Source of the DNA: VXNE01 sp965248075
GTDB lineage: Bacteria > Pseudomonadota > Gammaproteobacteria > Pseudomonadales > Azotimanducaceae
NCBI GenBank assembly: GCA_965248075.1
Contig: CBDFIL010000001.1
Location: 682,001-746,000, forward strand
Reading direction: 5' to 3'
Length of the DNA: 64,000 bases
Position numbers and translations under genes: made by a program. Below, one piece after another: positions 35,971 through 43,827 of the stretch (the stretch's first letter is position 1; every line of letters starts with the position of its first letter). A model generated the notes under the pieces. The model was not told the origin of the DNA, searched no databases, and saw only the letters and a list, made by a program, of their open reading frames with translations.

Positions 35971-35986
35971 GTCTCAATTTTGAGAC
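35971..35986. promoter_or_regulatory. operator-like palindrome before higBA
   Basis: GTCTCAAT and its exact complement ATTGAGAC adjoin at 35971-35986, a perfect 16-bp palindrome. A TTGACG -35-like hexamer lies at 35961. The site sits 10 bases before the toxin start, where a HigA-type repressor would bind. Confidence 0.5.
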
Positions 35987-35995
35987 CGTCCCGAC

Positions 35996-36341
35996 GTGAG
36001 GGAGGCAAAGTTCCTCGGGTCGTCACTTGACGATCTCCGAGCCCTCCCGAAGGCGGTTCGCCAGCCAGGACATGCGTCGGCAGATCGATCGCGTCCAACG
36101 CGGACTTGACCCCAAGGACTGGAAGGCGACGCCAAGCATCGGCGTTGGCGTCCGAGAAATCCGGATCCGGGATGACGGCAACGCCTACAGGACGCTATAC
36201 GTGACCAATATTGGCGAGGGGATCTACGTGCTGCACGTGTTCACGAAGAAATCCAACAGGACGAAGAGGACCGACATCGACACCGCGCGCTCCCGCCTCA
36301 GGGCGCTGCAGCTCCAACTGCGGGAGGAGAGACGATGGTGA
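35996..36341 (+). pseudogene. higB: HigB/Gp49-like toxin, frameshifted by a 4-bp duplication
   Basis: Read from GTG 35996, the frame encodes VREAKFLGSSLDDLRALPKAVRQ, the N-terminus of phage-derived Gp49/HigB toxins (RelE-superfamily mRNA interferases). It then goes off-family. The second frame continues the family (DMRRQIDRVQRGLDPKDWK, VREIRIRDDG, YVLHVFTKK). At the junction, CCAG is present twice in tandem (36061-36068); removing one copy restores a single frame. The toxin is therefore probably inactive. The last 7 bases overlap the antitoxin start. Confidence 0.85.
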
Positions 36342-36925
36342 AAGTACAGACGTACTCGAGCGTATGGGACGCGATTGCGGACTCGCCAGAAGAAGCCTGC
36401 AACCTGAAGCTGCGCTCCGAACTCATGGATGCCCTGGAAGCATACATTCTTCGGGAAGGCATCACGCAGCAGGTTGCGGCCGAACGGCTAGGCGTACCTC
36501 GTTCACGCGTGAGCGAACTGGTGAACGGCCGGATCAGCAAGTTCACCATAGACAAGCTCGTGAACATGGCGGCGAGGGTCGGACTTGCCGTCACGGTCGC
36601 GATCGAGGAAGCGCGTCATCGCTGGCCGACCCACGACGCTCAGACACAGCGAATCCTCGGCATCGATTTCACTAGTCGGCCGACCTCAAGCAAGCCGATC
36701 ACTGTTGCCGACTGTCGTTTGTCTGGGGACCGTTTGTCGGTTCAGAGCCTACGAAAGCTCCGCAGCTTCGAGGAGTTTGAGCGGCTACTGGCCGCCGATG
36801 GGCCATGGGTGGCCGCGATCGACATGCCCTTCGCACAGCCGGATGCGCTGATCGAAGCTCTTGGATGGCCCAAGGTTTGGCGATCGAAGCTCTTGGATGG
36901 CCCAAGGTTTGGCGAGACTGCATAA
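36335..36925 (+). CDS. higA: HigA/XRE antitoxin fused in frame to a DUF429 fragment
   Basis: Residues 1-92 form a HigA-type XRE antitoxin: YSSVWDAIADSPEEACNLKLRSELM followed by a helix-turn-helix (ITQQVAAERLGVPRSRVSELVNG). Instead of ending there, the frame continues through about 14 linker residues into the N-terminus of a DUF429 protein (ILGIDFTSRPTSS) with no intervening start codon. It terminates 11 codons after a 32-bp duplication. The antitoxin part looks intact; the C-terminal part is debris of the next gene. Confidence 0.75.
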   Translation: MVKVQTYSSVWDAIADSPEEACNLKLRSELMDALEAYILREGITQQVAAERLGVPRSRVSELVNGRISKFTIDKLVNMAARVGLAVTVAIEEARHRWPTHDAQTQRILGIDFTSRPTSSKPITVADCRLSGDRLSVQSLRKLRSFEEFERLLAADGPWVAAIDMPFAQPDALIEALGWPKVWRSKLLDGPRFGETA

Positions 36926-37506
36926 GGCATGTAGCAGACCTCGGCAAGGACGCCTTTGAGCAAGCACTCAATGACTATCGCCAGGCGCAGCCATACGGCC
37001 GCAAGGAACACCTCCGCCGAACCGACAAGCTCGCCAAGTCGCTAAGCCCCATGAAGCTGCACTTTCAACCCGTGGGCAAAATGTTCTTCCAGGGCGCGCC
37101 ACGGCTCCTGCGTAGCGAGGCCAACATCGTCCCCTGCGCCCGCAACGGTGTCGACAGGACGGTTGTGGAGGCCTATCCGGCCCTTGTCGCCCACTACCTG
37201 GCGAGTACGCGAAGCTACAAGCACGACAAGAGTGCCAAGCCGATCCACGAGGACGCACGGCGGAAGATCGTAGAGGCTCTTGCATCGGAGACGTGCCGGA
37301 AGCAATACGGCGTGTCCGTCTCGCTGGACCCAAAGGACCGACAGGAGCTTATCAACGATCCGAAGGCCGACCTCCTGGACGCCGTGTTGTGCGCGGTTCA
37401 AGGCGCGTGGGCGAGTCGCCAGCAGGGCTTCGGCGTTCCGCCCGATTGCGACGACGAAGGCTGGATCGTCGACCCCGCTCTTGCGTCCCCGACCCGGGAG
37501 GGATAA
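36650..37506 (+). pseudogene. DUF429 protein gene broken by a 32-bp tandem duplication
   Basis: The first segment (ILGIDFTSRPT, SFEEFERLLA, WVAAIDMPFAQP, IEALGWPKVW) and, after a frame change, the second (RDCIRHVADLGKDAF, GRKEHLRRTDKLAKSLSPMKL, VEAYPALVAHYLA, DLLDAVLCAVQGAWA) form one DUF429 protein. A perfect 32-bp repeat, 36851-36882 and 36883-36914, sits exactly at the break. Deleting one copy restores the frame arithmetic. DUF429 proteins have an RNase H-like fold of unknown role. Confidence 0.82.
36851..36914. repeat. perfect 32-bp tandem duplication
   Basis: Two identical 32-bp copies beginning ATCGAAGCTCTTGGATGG lie head to tail. The length is not a multiple of three, so the duplication breaks the DUF429 frame. 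The perfect identity suggests a recent event or an assembly artefact. Confidence 0.95.
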
Positions 37507-37629
37507 GCACAAACGCAGGCCACTCTCGGCGTCGGGCGACCGATCCGGGGCGTCTTGCTTCCCTGTTCGTCGCTTGATCTTGGACCAGGGCATAGAATCG
37601 AGTGCTCCCGAGTCGGGATGAGAAGCGAC

Positions 37630-38328
37630 ATGACCGAACTCTCCTGGTTGGCTTTTTGGGCGACGCTGTTCGTGGCGCAGCATCTCGGCGTCACCAGTTC
37701 CGGCCTGCGCGCACGCCTGGTCGGAGCGATGGGGGAGAAGGCCTACCTCGGCCTCTACTCCGTGGTGTCGATCCTGGTCCTGGTGCTGCTGATCCACGCC
37801 TACAACGCCACGGCGCCCGGCATGCTCCTGTGGCCGACCCACGAACTTCTGCGCTGGGTCCCGCTCCTGCTCATGCCGCTCGCACTGTTGCTCGTGATCG
37901 GCGGTGTCCTGGCGCGCAATCCGAGCACGGTCGGCGTGGTGCTCGAGTCCGGTGCGGAAGTGCCGGTGTCGGGCGTCCTGCGCATCACCCGCCATCCGGT
38001 CCAGTGCGGCATCCTGATCTGGTCCCTGAGCCATATGCTCCCCAACGGCGACCTGCCGTCGCTGCTCTTCTTCGGGGCGTTCGCGCTGGTTTCCGGTTGC
38101 GGCATGAGGCTCATCGACAGGCGCAAGCAAGGCGTCTTCGGGGAGAGCTGGTCCGCCTTTCGGCAAGCAACCTCGTCGGTCCCGTTCGCCGCCATCGTCG
38201 CGGGCCGCCAGTCACTCGGGCTCTCCGACATCGGCTGGCTTACGCCCGTACTGGCAGCGGGGGTGTTCGTCGCCCTGTGGTGGGGCCACGTCTGGATTTC
38301 CGGCGTGCCGGTCGGGCTCGGCTGGTAG
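37630..38328 (+). CDS. NnrU-family integral membrane protein
   Basis: The 232-residue protein has about six hydrophobic helices and the NnrU-typical ITRHPVQCGILIWSLSHM block, related to isoprenylcysteine methyltransferase-like membrane enzymes. NnrU proteins are linked to nitric oxide metabolism or carotenoid isomerisation (15-cis-zeta-carotene isomerase) in other organisms. There is no such context here, so the role is open. ATG 37630 was chosen; an in-frame ATG 12 bases upstream is also possible. Confidence 0.83.
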   Translation: MTELSWLAFWATLFVAQHLGVTSSGLRARLVGAMGEKAYLGLYSVVSILVLVLLIHAYNATAPGMLLWPTHELLRWVPLLLMPLALLLVIGGVLARNPSTVGVVLESGAEVPVSGVLRITRHPVQCGILIWSLSHMLPNGDLPSLLFFGAFALVSGCGMRLIDRRKQGVFGESWSAFRQATSSVPFAAIVAGRQSLGLSDIGWLTPVLAAGVFVALWWGHVWISGVPVGLGW

Positions 38329-38348
38329 CCGGAGACGGTGACTGACGC

Positions 38349-38768
38349 ATGAAATGGCTGTACATCGCGATCGGGATCCTGGTGGGCGTTCCGCTCGCGT
38401 TCTTCGCGGCAATGTATGCGGCCAGCGAGCTGGGCGGTGAGGTCGTGGTGCTGCACCGACAGTCCGAAGACGGCTCGATCGACCGGGTGCGAATCTGGAT
38501 CGTGGAGGACGGCACGGGCACGTGGATCGAACATGGCAGTCCGGACGCCGCCTGGATCTCGCGATTGGCAAGTGATCCGTCGATCACCGTCGAGCGGAAC
38601 GGGACATCGCGGCAGTACCGCGCGTCGGCCGACCCGGAATCACATGCGCTCTACCACAGGCTGCGCCAGGATCGGTACGGATTCGCCGACCGGCTCGTGG
38701 CAATGGTCGGCGGTGGTGTCGACGCATGCGAAGGAACGCCGGTGCGTCTGGAGTTGGACCGTCCGTAG
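38349..38768 (+). CDS. membrane-anchored protein resembling deazaflavin-type nitroreductase fold
   Basis: The 139-residue product has an N-terminal membrane helix (LYIAIGILVGVPLAFFAAMYAA) followed by a small domain with VVVLHRQSEDG, RIWIVEDGTGTWIEHG and SDPSITVERNG. This pattern resembles the split beta-barrel of DUF385/deazaflavin-dependent nitroreductase-like proteins. The assignment is by impression only. Its TAG stop is the first TAG of a hairpin repeat. It follows the NnrU gene by 20 bases. Confidence 0.6.
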   Translation: MKWLYIAIGILVGVPLAFFAAMYAASELGGEVVVLHRQSEDGSIDRVRIWIVEDGTGTWIEHGSPDAAWISRLASDPSITVERNGTSRQYRASADPESHALYHRLRQDRYGFADRLVAMVGGGVDACEGTPVRLELDRP

Positions 38769-38838
38769 GGGACGGCCTTGTGGCGTCCCGTCTCCGGATC
38801 GTGCCAGCAACACGGGCGACGACAAGCGTCGCCGCTAC
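38765..38838. repeat. double-hairpin repeat supplying a stop codon
   Basis: GTAGGGGACGGCCTTGTGG starts the copy and GACGACAAGCGTCGCCGCTAC ends it, so it is slightly degenerate at the right end. The TAG at 38766-38768 is the stop codon of the preceding gene. Confidence 0.7.
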
Positions 38839-38891
38839 CACCCAACCGCAGGCGCATCGCGTGCCGCTTCTCGCCGGCCTCGGCTGGCTCG

Positions 38892-38930
38892 TCAGACGGC
38901 GCCCATCAACTCTTCCTGATCCTTCGGCAC
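38892..38930 (-). pseudogene. 3' remnant of a PhyH dioxygenase gene
   Basis: Thirteen codons on the minus strand read VPKDQEELMGAV and a stop, nearly identical to the C-terminus VPKDQEEVIGAL of the intact PhyH gene ending at 42344. Nothing else of the gene remains. It directly follows the broken VOC gene. Confidence 0.6.
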
Positions 38931-39309
38931 CTAGAACGGGTGCGTGTTGAAGAACAACTCGTGCCCGTCCGGATCATGCACGGTGAAGTGCCCGCACTCG
39001 TTCTCCAGGAGTGGCACGCCCTCTTCGTCCACCATCAGCGGCTGCTGGTCGGCACGTTCGTTGTATCCCTCGACACGCAGTCCGGCAGCGTCCAGTTCAG
39101 TCATCAAGGCGTAGATGTGCACGCCCCGGAAGTTGATCACGTCGGTCTCGAGGAACGTCATGAACGTCAACACGTCCGGCCCGTTCGCCAGCGAAACCCG
39201 GAGCCCCGCCCGGGGCTTCTGCGCCGGTCGGCTCGAAACCCAGCTCGCGGTAGAAGGCCACGATGATCGCCGCAGCAGCCGGCTGAACCTCTATCTCGCG
39301 CCCCGGCAC
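38931..39309 (-). pseudogene. VOC-family protein, frameshifted and probably truncated
   Basis: The upstream part reads AIIVAFYRELGFEPTGAEAPGGAPGF in one frame. The continuation VSLANGPDVLTFMTFLETDVINF, then IYALMTELDAAGLRVEG and HFTVHDPDGHELFFNTHPF, is in another. Together these make a glyoxalase/VOC domain. A single-base insertion in the run near 39201-39206 would explain the change. The start is also atypical, so the 5' end may be lost. Confidence 0.7.
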
Positions 39310-39323
39310 TCCGCCGGTCCGAC

Positions 39324-39359
39324 GTTTACAAAACGCACCAATTCTGTCAGATTGTAAAC
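39324..39359. promoter_or_regulatory. inverted-repeat operator before the XRE-ImmA gene
   Basis: GTTTACAA (39324-39331) and TTGTAAAC (39352-39359) are perfect inverted repeats 20 bases apart in an AT-rich gap, 30 bases before the gene start. TTTACA could double as a -35 element. It is a probable autoregulatory site for the HTH protein. Confidence 0.5.
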
Positions 39360-39388
39360 CTTTGGGTTAATGCGAAGAGGGGCTACGG

Positions 39389-40468
39389 ATGATCGGGCTA
39401 CGACTCAAGCTCGCGCGGCGGGCCGCCGGATTGTCGCTTCGCGCGCTTGCCGCCGCCATCGACCACCGCGTTTCCGCGCAAGCCATCGGCAAATACGAGC
39501 GCAACGAGGCGATGCCCGGCAGCGGGGTCCTCATCGCCCTGGCCGATGCCCTGCGGACGTCGGTCGACTATCTGCTCGGTGATCCCGACCTGGTCCTCGA
39601 AGACCTCGAGTTCAGGAAGAACGCCTTCACGACCAAGCGCGGCGAAGCGCAGGTCGAAGCCACCGTGCTGGCCCACCTTGAACGCTATCTCGCTATCGAG
39701 GAGATCCTGCGACTACCCAGCGCCCATTGGGACGAGCCGCGGGACGCGCCCTATCCCGTACACCGCGATCCCATCGAAGCCGACCGCGCCGCCGACGCTC
39801 TCCGCCACCATTGGGGTCTCGGCCAGGAGCCCATACCCAACCTCGTCGAACTCCTCGAAGAACGAGGTATCAAGATATTCGTCGTGCCGCTCGGGAGCGT
39901 CGGCGGTCTCGTCGCGAGAGCCGGACGCCCGCGCCGGCCGCCTGTCCCCTTCGTCGTCGTGAACGCCAAGGACTGGGGCGAGCGCCAGCGATTCACCATC
40001 GCCCACGAGCTCGGCCACATCTTGCTCGCCGTCGCGCGCAGTCTAAACGCCGAACGGGTCGCACACCGCTTCGCAGGCGCCTTCCTCATGCCCGCCGAGG
40101 CACTGTGGCTCGAGGTCGGCAAGCACCGCAGCGCCATCCCCCTCGGCGAACTGCTCGCCCTGAAACACGTCTTCGGCGTCAGTATTCAGGCGCTGACCCA
40201 CCGCTGTCGCGACCTCGGCATCATCGGCCCCGCCACCTACCGCGCCCTGTTCAACGAGTTCGACCGCCTCGGCTGGCGCACGCCCCCCTACGAGGAATAC
40301 GGTTCCATGTCCGGCGAACAGCCCAGCCGCTTCAACCGGCTCTGTTTGCGCGCCCTCGCCGAAGGAGCGATCAGCGAGTCCAAGGCGGCCGAGTTCCTCG
40401 ACATCGGCATCGTTGAAGTCGACGACTACATGCGCGGAACCCACCCCGCGCTGTCGGCCGTAGGGTAA
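39389..40468 (+). CDS. XRE-HTH plus ImmA/IrrE metallopeptidase-domain protein
   Basis: The 359-residue protein has an N-terminal helix-turn-helix (LRALAAAIDHRVSAQAIGKYERN, residues about 15-45) and a central zinc-peptidase domain with HELGH at about residues 209-213 and the downstream acidic partner in FAGAFLMPAEAL. Such XRE-COG2856 proteins are regulators or antitoxins, often cleaved or acting on a repressor. It is followed 3 bases later by a PIN-like protein gene, so the pair looks like a toxin-antitoxin module with this protein as antitoxin and repressor. Confidence 0.88.
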   Translation: MIGLRLKLARRAAGLSLRALAAAIDHRVSAQAIGKYERNEAMPGSGVLIALADALRTSVDYLLGDPDLVLEDLEFRKNAFTTKRGEAQVEATVLAHLERYLAIEEILRLPSAHWDEPRDAPYPVHRDPIEADRAADALRHHWGLGQEPIPNLVELLEERGIKIFVVPLGSVGGLVARAGRPRRPPVPFVVVNAKDWGERQRFTIAHELGHILLAVARSLNAERVAHRFAGAFLMPAEALWLEVGKHRSAIPLGELLALKHVFGVSIQALTHRCRDLGIIGPATYRALFNEFDRLGWRTPPYEEYGSMSGEQPSRFNRLCLRALAEGAISESKAAEFLDIGIVEVDDYMRGTHPALSAVG

Positions 40469-40471
40469 TGA

Positions 40472-40984
40472 ATGTCCGATCGAGTGGTCGTATCGGACTC
40501 CTCGGTCCTCATCGACCTCGAACGGGGCAGCCTGTTCGACGCCGCGTTCGCCCTCCCGCTCGACTTCTGCGTCCCCGACCTTCTTTACGGGCTGGAGCTC
40601 GAGCTGTACGGCGGCCAGCGACTCATCGCCAACGGCCTACGCGTGCTCGAACTCGACGGCGACGGCGTCGCGCTGGCCGCCCGCTACCACCCGTCTGTCC
40701 GCGCCATCTCGCTGTCCGACGCCTTCGCGCTGGCCCTCGCGCGCCAGACTGCCAGCACGCTGTTGACAGGCGACGCCCGTCTCCACCAGTTGGCCCACGA
40801 AGAGCATGTTGCCTGCCACGGGGTTCTCTGGCTCATCGACCAGATGTTCGCAGGCCCTTCCGCGACGGCGGAACAGTTGCACGCGGCTCTGTCCCGGATT
40901 CGGGACCACCCGCGTCGCAGACTGCCGACCGCCGAGGTCAACAAACGCCTTCGGGCTTTCGAGGGCGCCATCCGGCGCTCTTGA
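40472..40984 (+). CDS. PIN-like toxin candidate paired with XRE-ImmA
   Basis: The 170-residue protein begins VVVSDSSVLIDLERG, with an Asp in the usual PIN metal position, and continues with ISLSDAFALALARQTASTLLTGDARLHQLA, matching PIN/DUF3368-type nucleases. It starts 3 bases after the XRE-ImmA stop. PIN domains paired with COG2856 proteins are a recognised toxin-antitoxin arrangement. The catalytic set appears complete, so it is probably functional. Confidence 0.82.
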   Translation: MSDRVVVSDSSVLIDLERGSLFDAAFALPLDFCVPDLLYGLELELYGGQRLIANGLRVLELDGDGVALAARYHPSVRAISLSDAFALALARQTASTLLTGDARLHQLAHEEHVACHGVLWLIDQMFAGPSATAEQLHAALSRIRDHPRRRLPTAEVNKRLRAFEGAIRRS

Positions 40985-41565
40985 TCCACCCCGTCCACCA
41001 GAACGCGCGTCTCTTCCAGGTTTCGGGTTCGTCGCCACTAGGTGCCGAGCACCGGACTCGCGGCTTCCAACCTACGCACGTCCAGAAAACGTGCCTCGTT
41101 TCTGAGGCGCCAGCAGGAAGGTCCAGAAAACGACCCTTTCCCAGACATGCCCCGCACCACCCCGCCGCCAACGGGCGCCAGCCCCTCCACATTGGCGATT
41201 CACGATGGCATTGCTCTCGGCAACGCCCTCTCCCCGAGCGCACGTCCCACTCCACGATCTCGGCGTCCACCGACGCTTCCCCCCGGGGTCAGGCAGATCG
41301 AAGACGAACTCGCCCACGGCAGGGTCGCCAGGAGAGTGGGCAACGTAGCGTTCCGGCGTCGCCGCCGGCCACCGAGGACGTGACTGTCGCGTTGACCGTC
41401 TCGTAGCGCTCCTTCCCCCCGCGTTGGGATCGTGCACGTATCCGAAACGGGACGCCACAAGGGCGTCCCCTACAACCCCGCGGTGAGACCATGCACGAAT
41501 TCGAGGCGGGACCGTAGGGCCCGTGCGTGCATTCGGGACGGGACGCGCCGTTGCCGCCCAACACA
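40985..41565. other. gene-free stretch with hairpin and repeat fragments
   Basis: No convincing gene was found. A GCCTC/GAGGC hairpin (41091-41110) could end transcription of the PIN gene, though no T-run follows. GTCCAGAAAACG occurs twice, about 30 bases apart. From about 41402 to 41545 there are one half copy and further fragments of the double-hairpin repeat, including CGGGACGCCACAAGGGCGTCCCC. Confidence 0.5.
41430..41473. repeat. half copy of the double-hairpin repeat
   Basis: The spacer motif GTGCACGTATCCGAAACGG and the right hairpin GGGACGCC-ACAA-GGGCGTCCCC plus TAC are present; the left hairpin is degraded. Further partial pieces follow to about 41545. Confidence 0.6.
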
Positions 41566-41763
41566 TCACGACCCCGGCCCCGGCACCGACAGCGCCAGCC
41601 TGGTCGTCAGCGGCGAGTCGTCCTTCGTGCGGACGGCGTCGCTCGCGTCGCAGTCCACGGGGGAGTCCAGCACCAGGGTCACGTCCACCGTCTCGTCCGG
41701 CACGATGCGCGCTTCCCAGAGGTCCTTGCGGCCGTCGACGCGCTTGAACCGGGTTACGACCAC
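41566..41763 (-). CDS. hypothetical protein or C-terminal remnant, 65 residues
   Basis: The frame has good protein character (VVVTRFKRVDGRKDLWEARI, ETVDVTLVLDSPVDCDASD) and stays open upstream to about 41880 (LPTDAYRHPADANLWEV) without an obvious start. The GTG at 41763 gives a short product, but the open upstream frame suggests a C-terminal fragment of a larger lost gene. I do not recognise a family. Confidence 0.4.
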   Translation of the reverse strand: MVVTRFKRVDGRKDLWEARIVPDETVDVTLVLDSPVDCDASDAVRTKDDSPLTTRLALSVPGPGS

Positions 41764-41867
41764 GACCTCCCACAGGTTGGCGTCGGCCGGGTGCCGGTAG
41801 GCGTCGGTGGGTAGCCTGGGAATACCCGTCCCGGCTGTTGGCTCGGCTTCCTGCGAGCGAACAGGCG

Positions 41868-42344
41868 TCAGACGGAGTCAGGCGGCTCTGCTGAAACGAC
41901 CTTCAGCCGGGGGGTGGCCGCCTGGGCCCGGGAGCGGGCAAGCAGTACCCTGCGCACGGCCAGCCATTCGCGGTCGCCGGCATCCATGCGGCGCACCTCG
42001 ATGTAGCACGTCGCACGTCTGATCAGCTCCGGGCGCTGGTCCCGCAGGACGCCTGTCGGGTCCTTCTTCTCGTCGGGGTCGAGAGGGTCCCAGTCGCGCT
42101 TCGTCCGGATGCACAGGCTGCAGCCCAGGACCCAGTTGTCCTCGACGTCGGCACACTCCGGATAGCTGGACCGGGGCAACAGACGGTCGACCTGCGCGGT
42201 GGCGTAGCCGAGCCGATCCACCAGCAGGTCCCGGCCACAGTACGCGCAACTGCCTCGATCCCGCACCAGCGATACGGCCCGTTCCTCCGGAATATCGACT
42301 TCCCGGCAGAGGCGGCGGACCAGGTTGCGCTGGACCGGGTCCAT
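41868..42344 (-). CDS. HNH-like endonuclease domain protein
   Basis: The 158-residue product contains CAYCGRDLL, then DRLLPRSSYPECADVEDNWVLGC and CIRTKRDWDP, the zinc-knuckle and Asp/Asn pattern of the HNH nuclease fold with CxxC pairs. The first His of the canonical motif is replaced by Arg-Leu (DRLLPRS where DHIxPxS is usual), so catalytic activity is uncertain. Its ATG shares one base with the PhyH stop, so it is probably co-transcribed with that gene. Confidence 0.7.
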   Translation of the reverse strand: MDPVQRNLVRRLCREVDIPEERAVSLVRDRGSCAYCGRDLLVDRLGYATAQVDRLLPRSSYPECADVEDNWVLGCSLCIRTKRDWDPLDPDEKKDPTGVLRDQRPELIRRATCYIEVRRMDAGDREWLAVRRVLLARSRAQAATPRLKVVSAEPPDSV

Positions 42345-43192
42345 CAGAGCGCGCCGATCACCTCTTCCTGGTCCTTCGGCACGTAGAAATACGACCCGGG
42401 CATGAAGTCGTAGCCGAGATCGCCCAGCAGGCGCCGTTGCCGTGGGGTGCACCGCTGGGCCACGTCCGGAATCGTGTGGTAGTCGTAGCAGCGCACCCAC
42501 AGCTGGCAGTAGTTGTAGAGGAGGCACCGGCGCGCCCTTCCCGACAGGTTGCGGCTCGGCCCGTGCCACAGGGCGTGGGGGAACAGGTAGACGTCGCCCG
42601 CCTTGCCCATGAGTTGCGCGGCGCCCGGCGAGTAAGGCGTCATGGCGCCTTCGCCCGGCAGCGGAATCGGGCGCTTGTGGCTGCCGGGGAACACGGTCAG
42701 GTTGCCGCTGTCCGGCTCCGTGACGTCGGTCAGGAGGTACATGGCCTTCATCGCGATCGGCGGACTCGACTCGCTCACGCGCATCGTGCGCAGGGACTCG
42801 CCCCCGTCCGTGTGCGTGTAGCAGTGCGAGTCCTCGCCTGAGTGACGCACGATCGCTTGGGTCATGCTGAGCAGGATGTTGGGCCCCATGACGTCGACGA
42901 TATAGTCGAAGACCAGCGCGCGGTCGATGAGGTCGATGAACGCCTGGTGGTAGGTCAGGAGTTCACGGCGGTCCATGAAGCCGTCGGGGTCCAGGTCCGG
43001 GGTGTGGTCCATCCAGCTGTAGTGACCGATCGGCAGGTGTGGCGCCCGGTCCGGCTCGTAGCCCGGCACCTTGCGGAAGCGATCCATCTGGTCGCAGTAG
43101 AAGTTGACCTCGTCGGCGTCGAAGACCTGCTCGAGATGCAGGTAGCCGTCCACCTGCCATTGCCTGCGTTGCTCCTGGGTCAGGGTGTGCAT
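42344..43192 (-). CDS. phytanoyl-CoA dioxygenase (PhyH) family protein
   Basis: PhyH proteins are Fe(II)/2-oxoglutarate dioxygenases that hydroxylate diverse substrates. The 282-residue product has the iron triad in HTDGG (His-x-Asp) and a distal His (HALWHGPSRN), plus NLTVFPGSHKRP and a downstream Arg for 2-oxoglutarate. The ATG at 43192 follows GGGGGA. The substrate is unknown. A 13-codon relic of a related gene lies at 38892. Confidence 0.88.
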   Translation of the reverse strand: MHTLTQEQRRQWQVDGYLHLEQVFDADEVNFYCDQMDRFRKVPGYEPDRAPHLPIGHYSWMDHTPDLDPDGFMDRRELLTYHQAFIDLIDRALVFDYIVDVMGPNILLSMTQAIVRHSGEDSHCYTHTDGGESLRTMRVSESSPPIAMKAMYLLTDVTEPDSGNLTVFPGSHKRPIPLPGEGAMTPYSPGAAQLMGKAGDVYLFPHALWHGPSRNLSGRARRCLLYNYCQLWVRCYDYHTIPDVAQRCTPRQRRLLGDLGYDFMPGSYFYVPKDQEEVIGAL

Positions 43193-43291
43193 CGTGTTCC
43201 CCCTGGACTGATGCGCCAAGTCACGGACCGACCGCGAGGTTAGCGAAGTACGGGTCCGGCGTCACTACTCAGGGGCCGCGTGTTGCGCCGG

Positions 43292-43827
43292 CTACCGCTC
43301 GAAGGCACGCCAGCGGTCAAGCACTTCCCAGAACTCCGCCCACCGCTCCACGTAGGATCTGTCGAAAGATATCTCGGCATCGAGGATCGCCTCGATGTCC
43401 GCCAGGTCCTGGTACCGACCCGCGATCAGCTTGTGCACGATGACGTCCTCGACAGCGAGTACAGGGACGGCGCCAACGTCTTCGAGCGTCTCGACCCGGG
43501 CGCGGTGCAAGGCCTCCTGTTGGTAGTCGGTCCCCGCGATGAGCAGGTCGACGGGGTCGAACTCCCGATGGCTCGCCCATAACAGGGTGCCCTCCGCGTC
43601 CCCGTGCGGACCGACCATCCGGAAGAGACCAGCGCCGTCTCCACCGCATCGAGTCCGGAGCCACCTCCCGCCAGCAACAGGTCCACATCGACCGTGTATC
43701 GCGTAGTCCGCCGATAACGATTCGCGGCCAGACCACCAGTGAGCGCCCACCGAATGGCAAGGCCATCGAGCAGTCGCGCGACCTCACCAAGTGCGGTACG
43801 CCGGGTCGATCCTTCGTAGTCGTTCAA
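43292..43827 (-). pseudogene. nucleotidyltransferase (AbiEii-like) gene with a frameshift
   Basis: The 5' part reads LGEVARLLDGLAIRWALTGG and TRYTVDVDLLLAGG, the GG...DxD nucleotidyltransferase motif. After WSVR the protein continues in another frame with MVGPHGDAEGTLLWASHREF, VDLLIAGTDYQQEAL and VIVHKLIAGRYQDLADIEAIL. At the break GGATGGTCGGTCC occurs once, whereas an intact protein (SGWSVRMVGP) would need it twice. Loss of one 13-bp copy therefore explains the shift. TTG 43827 is the probable start. Confidence 0.8.
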
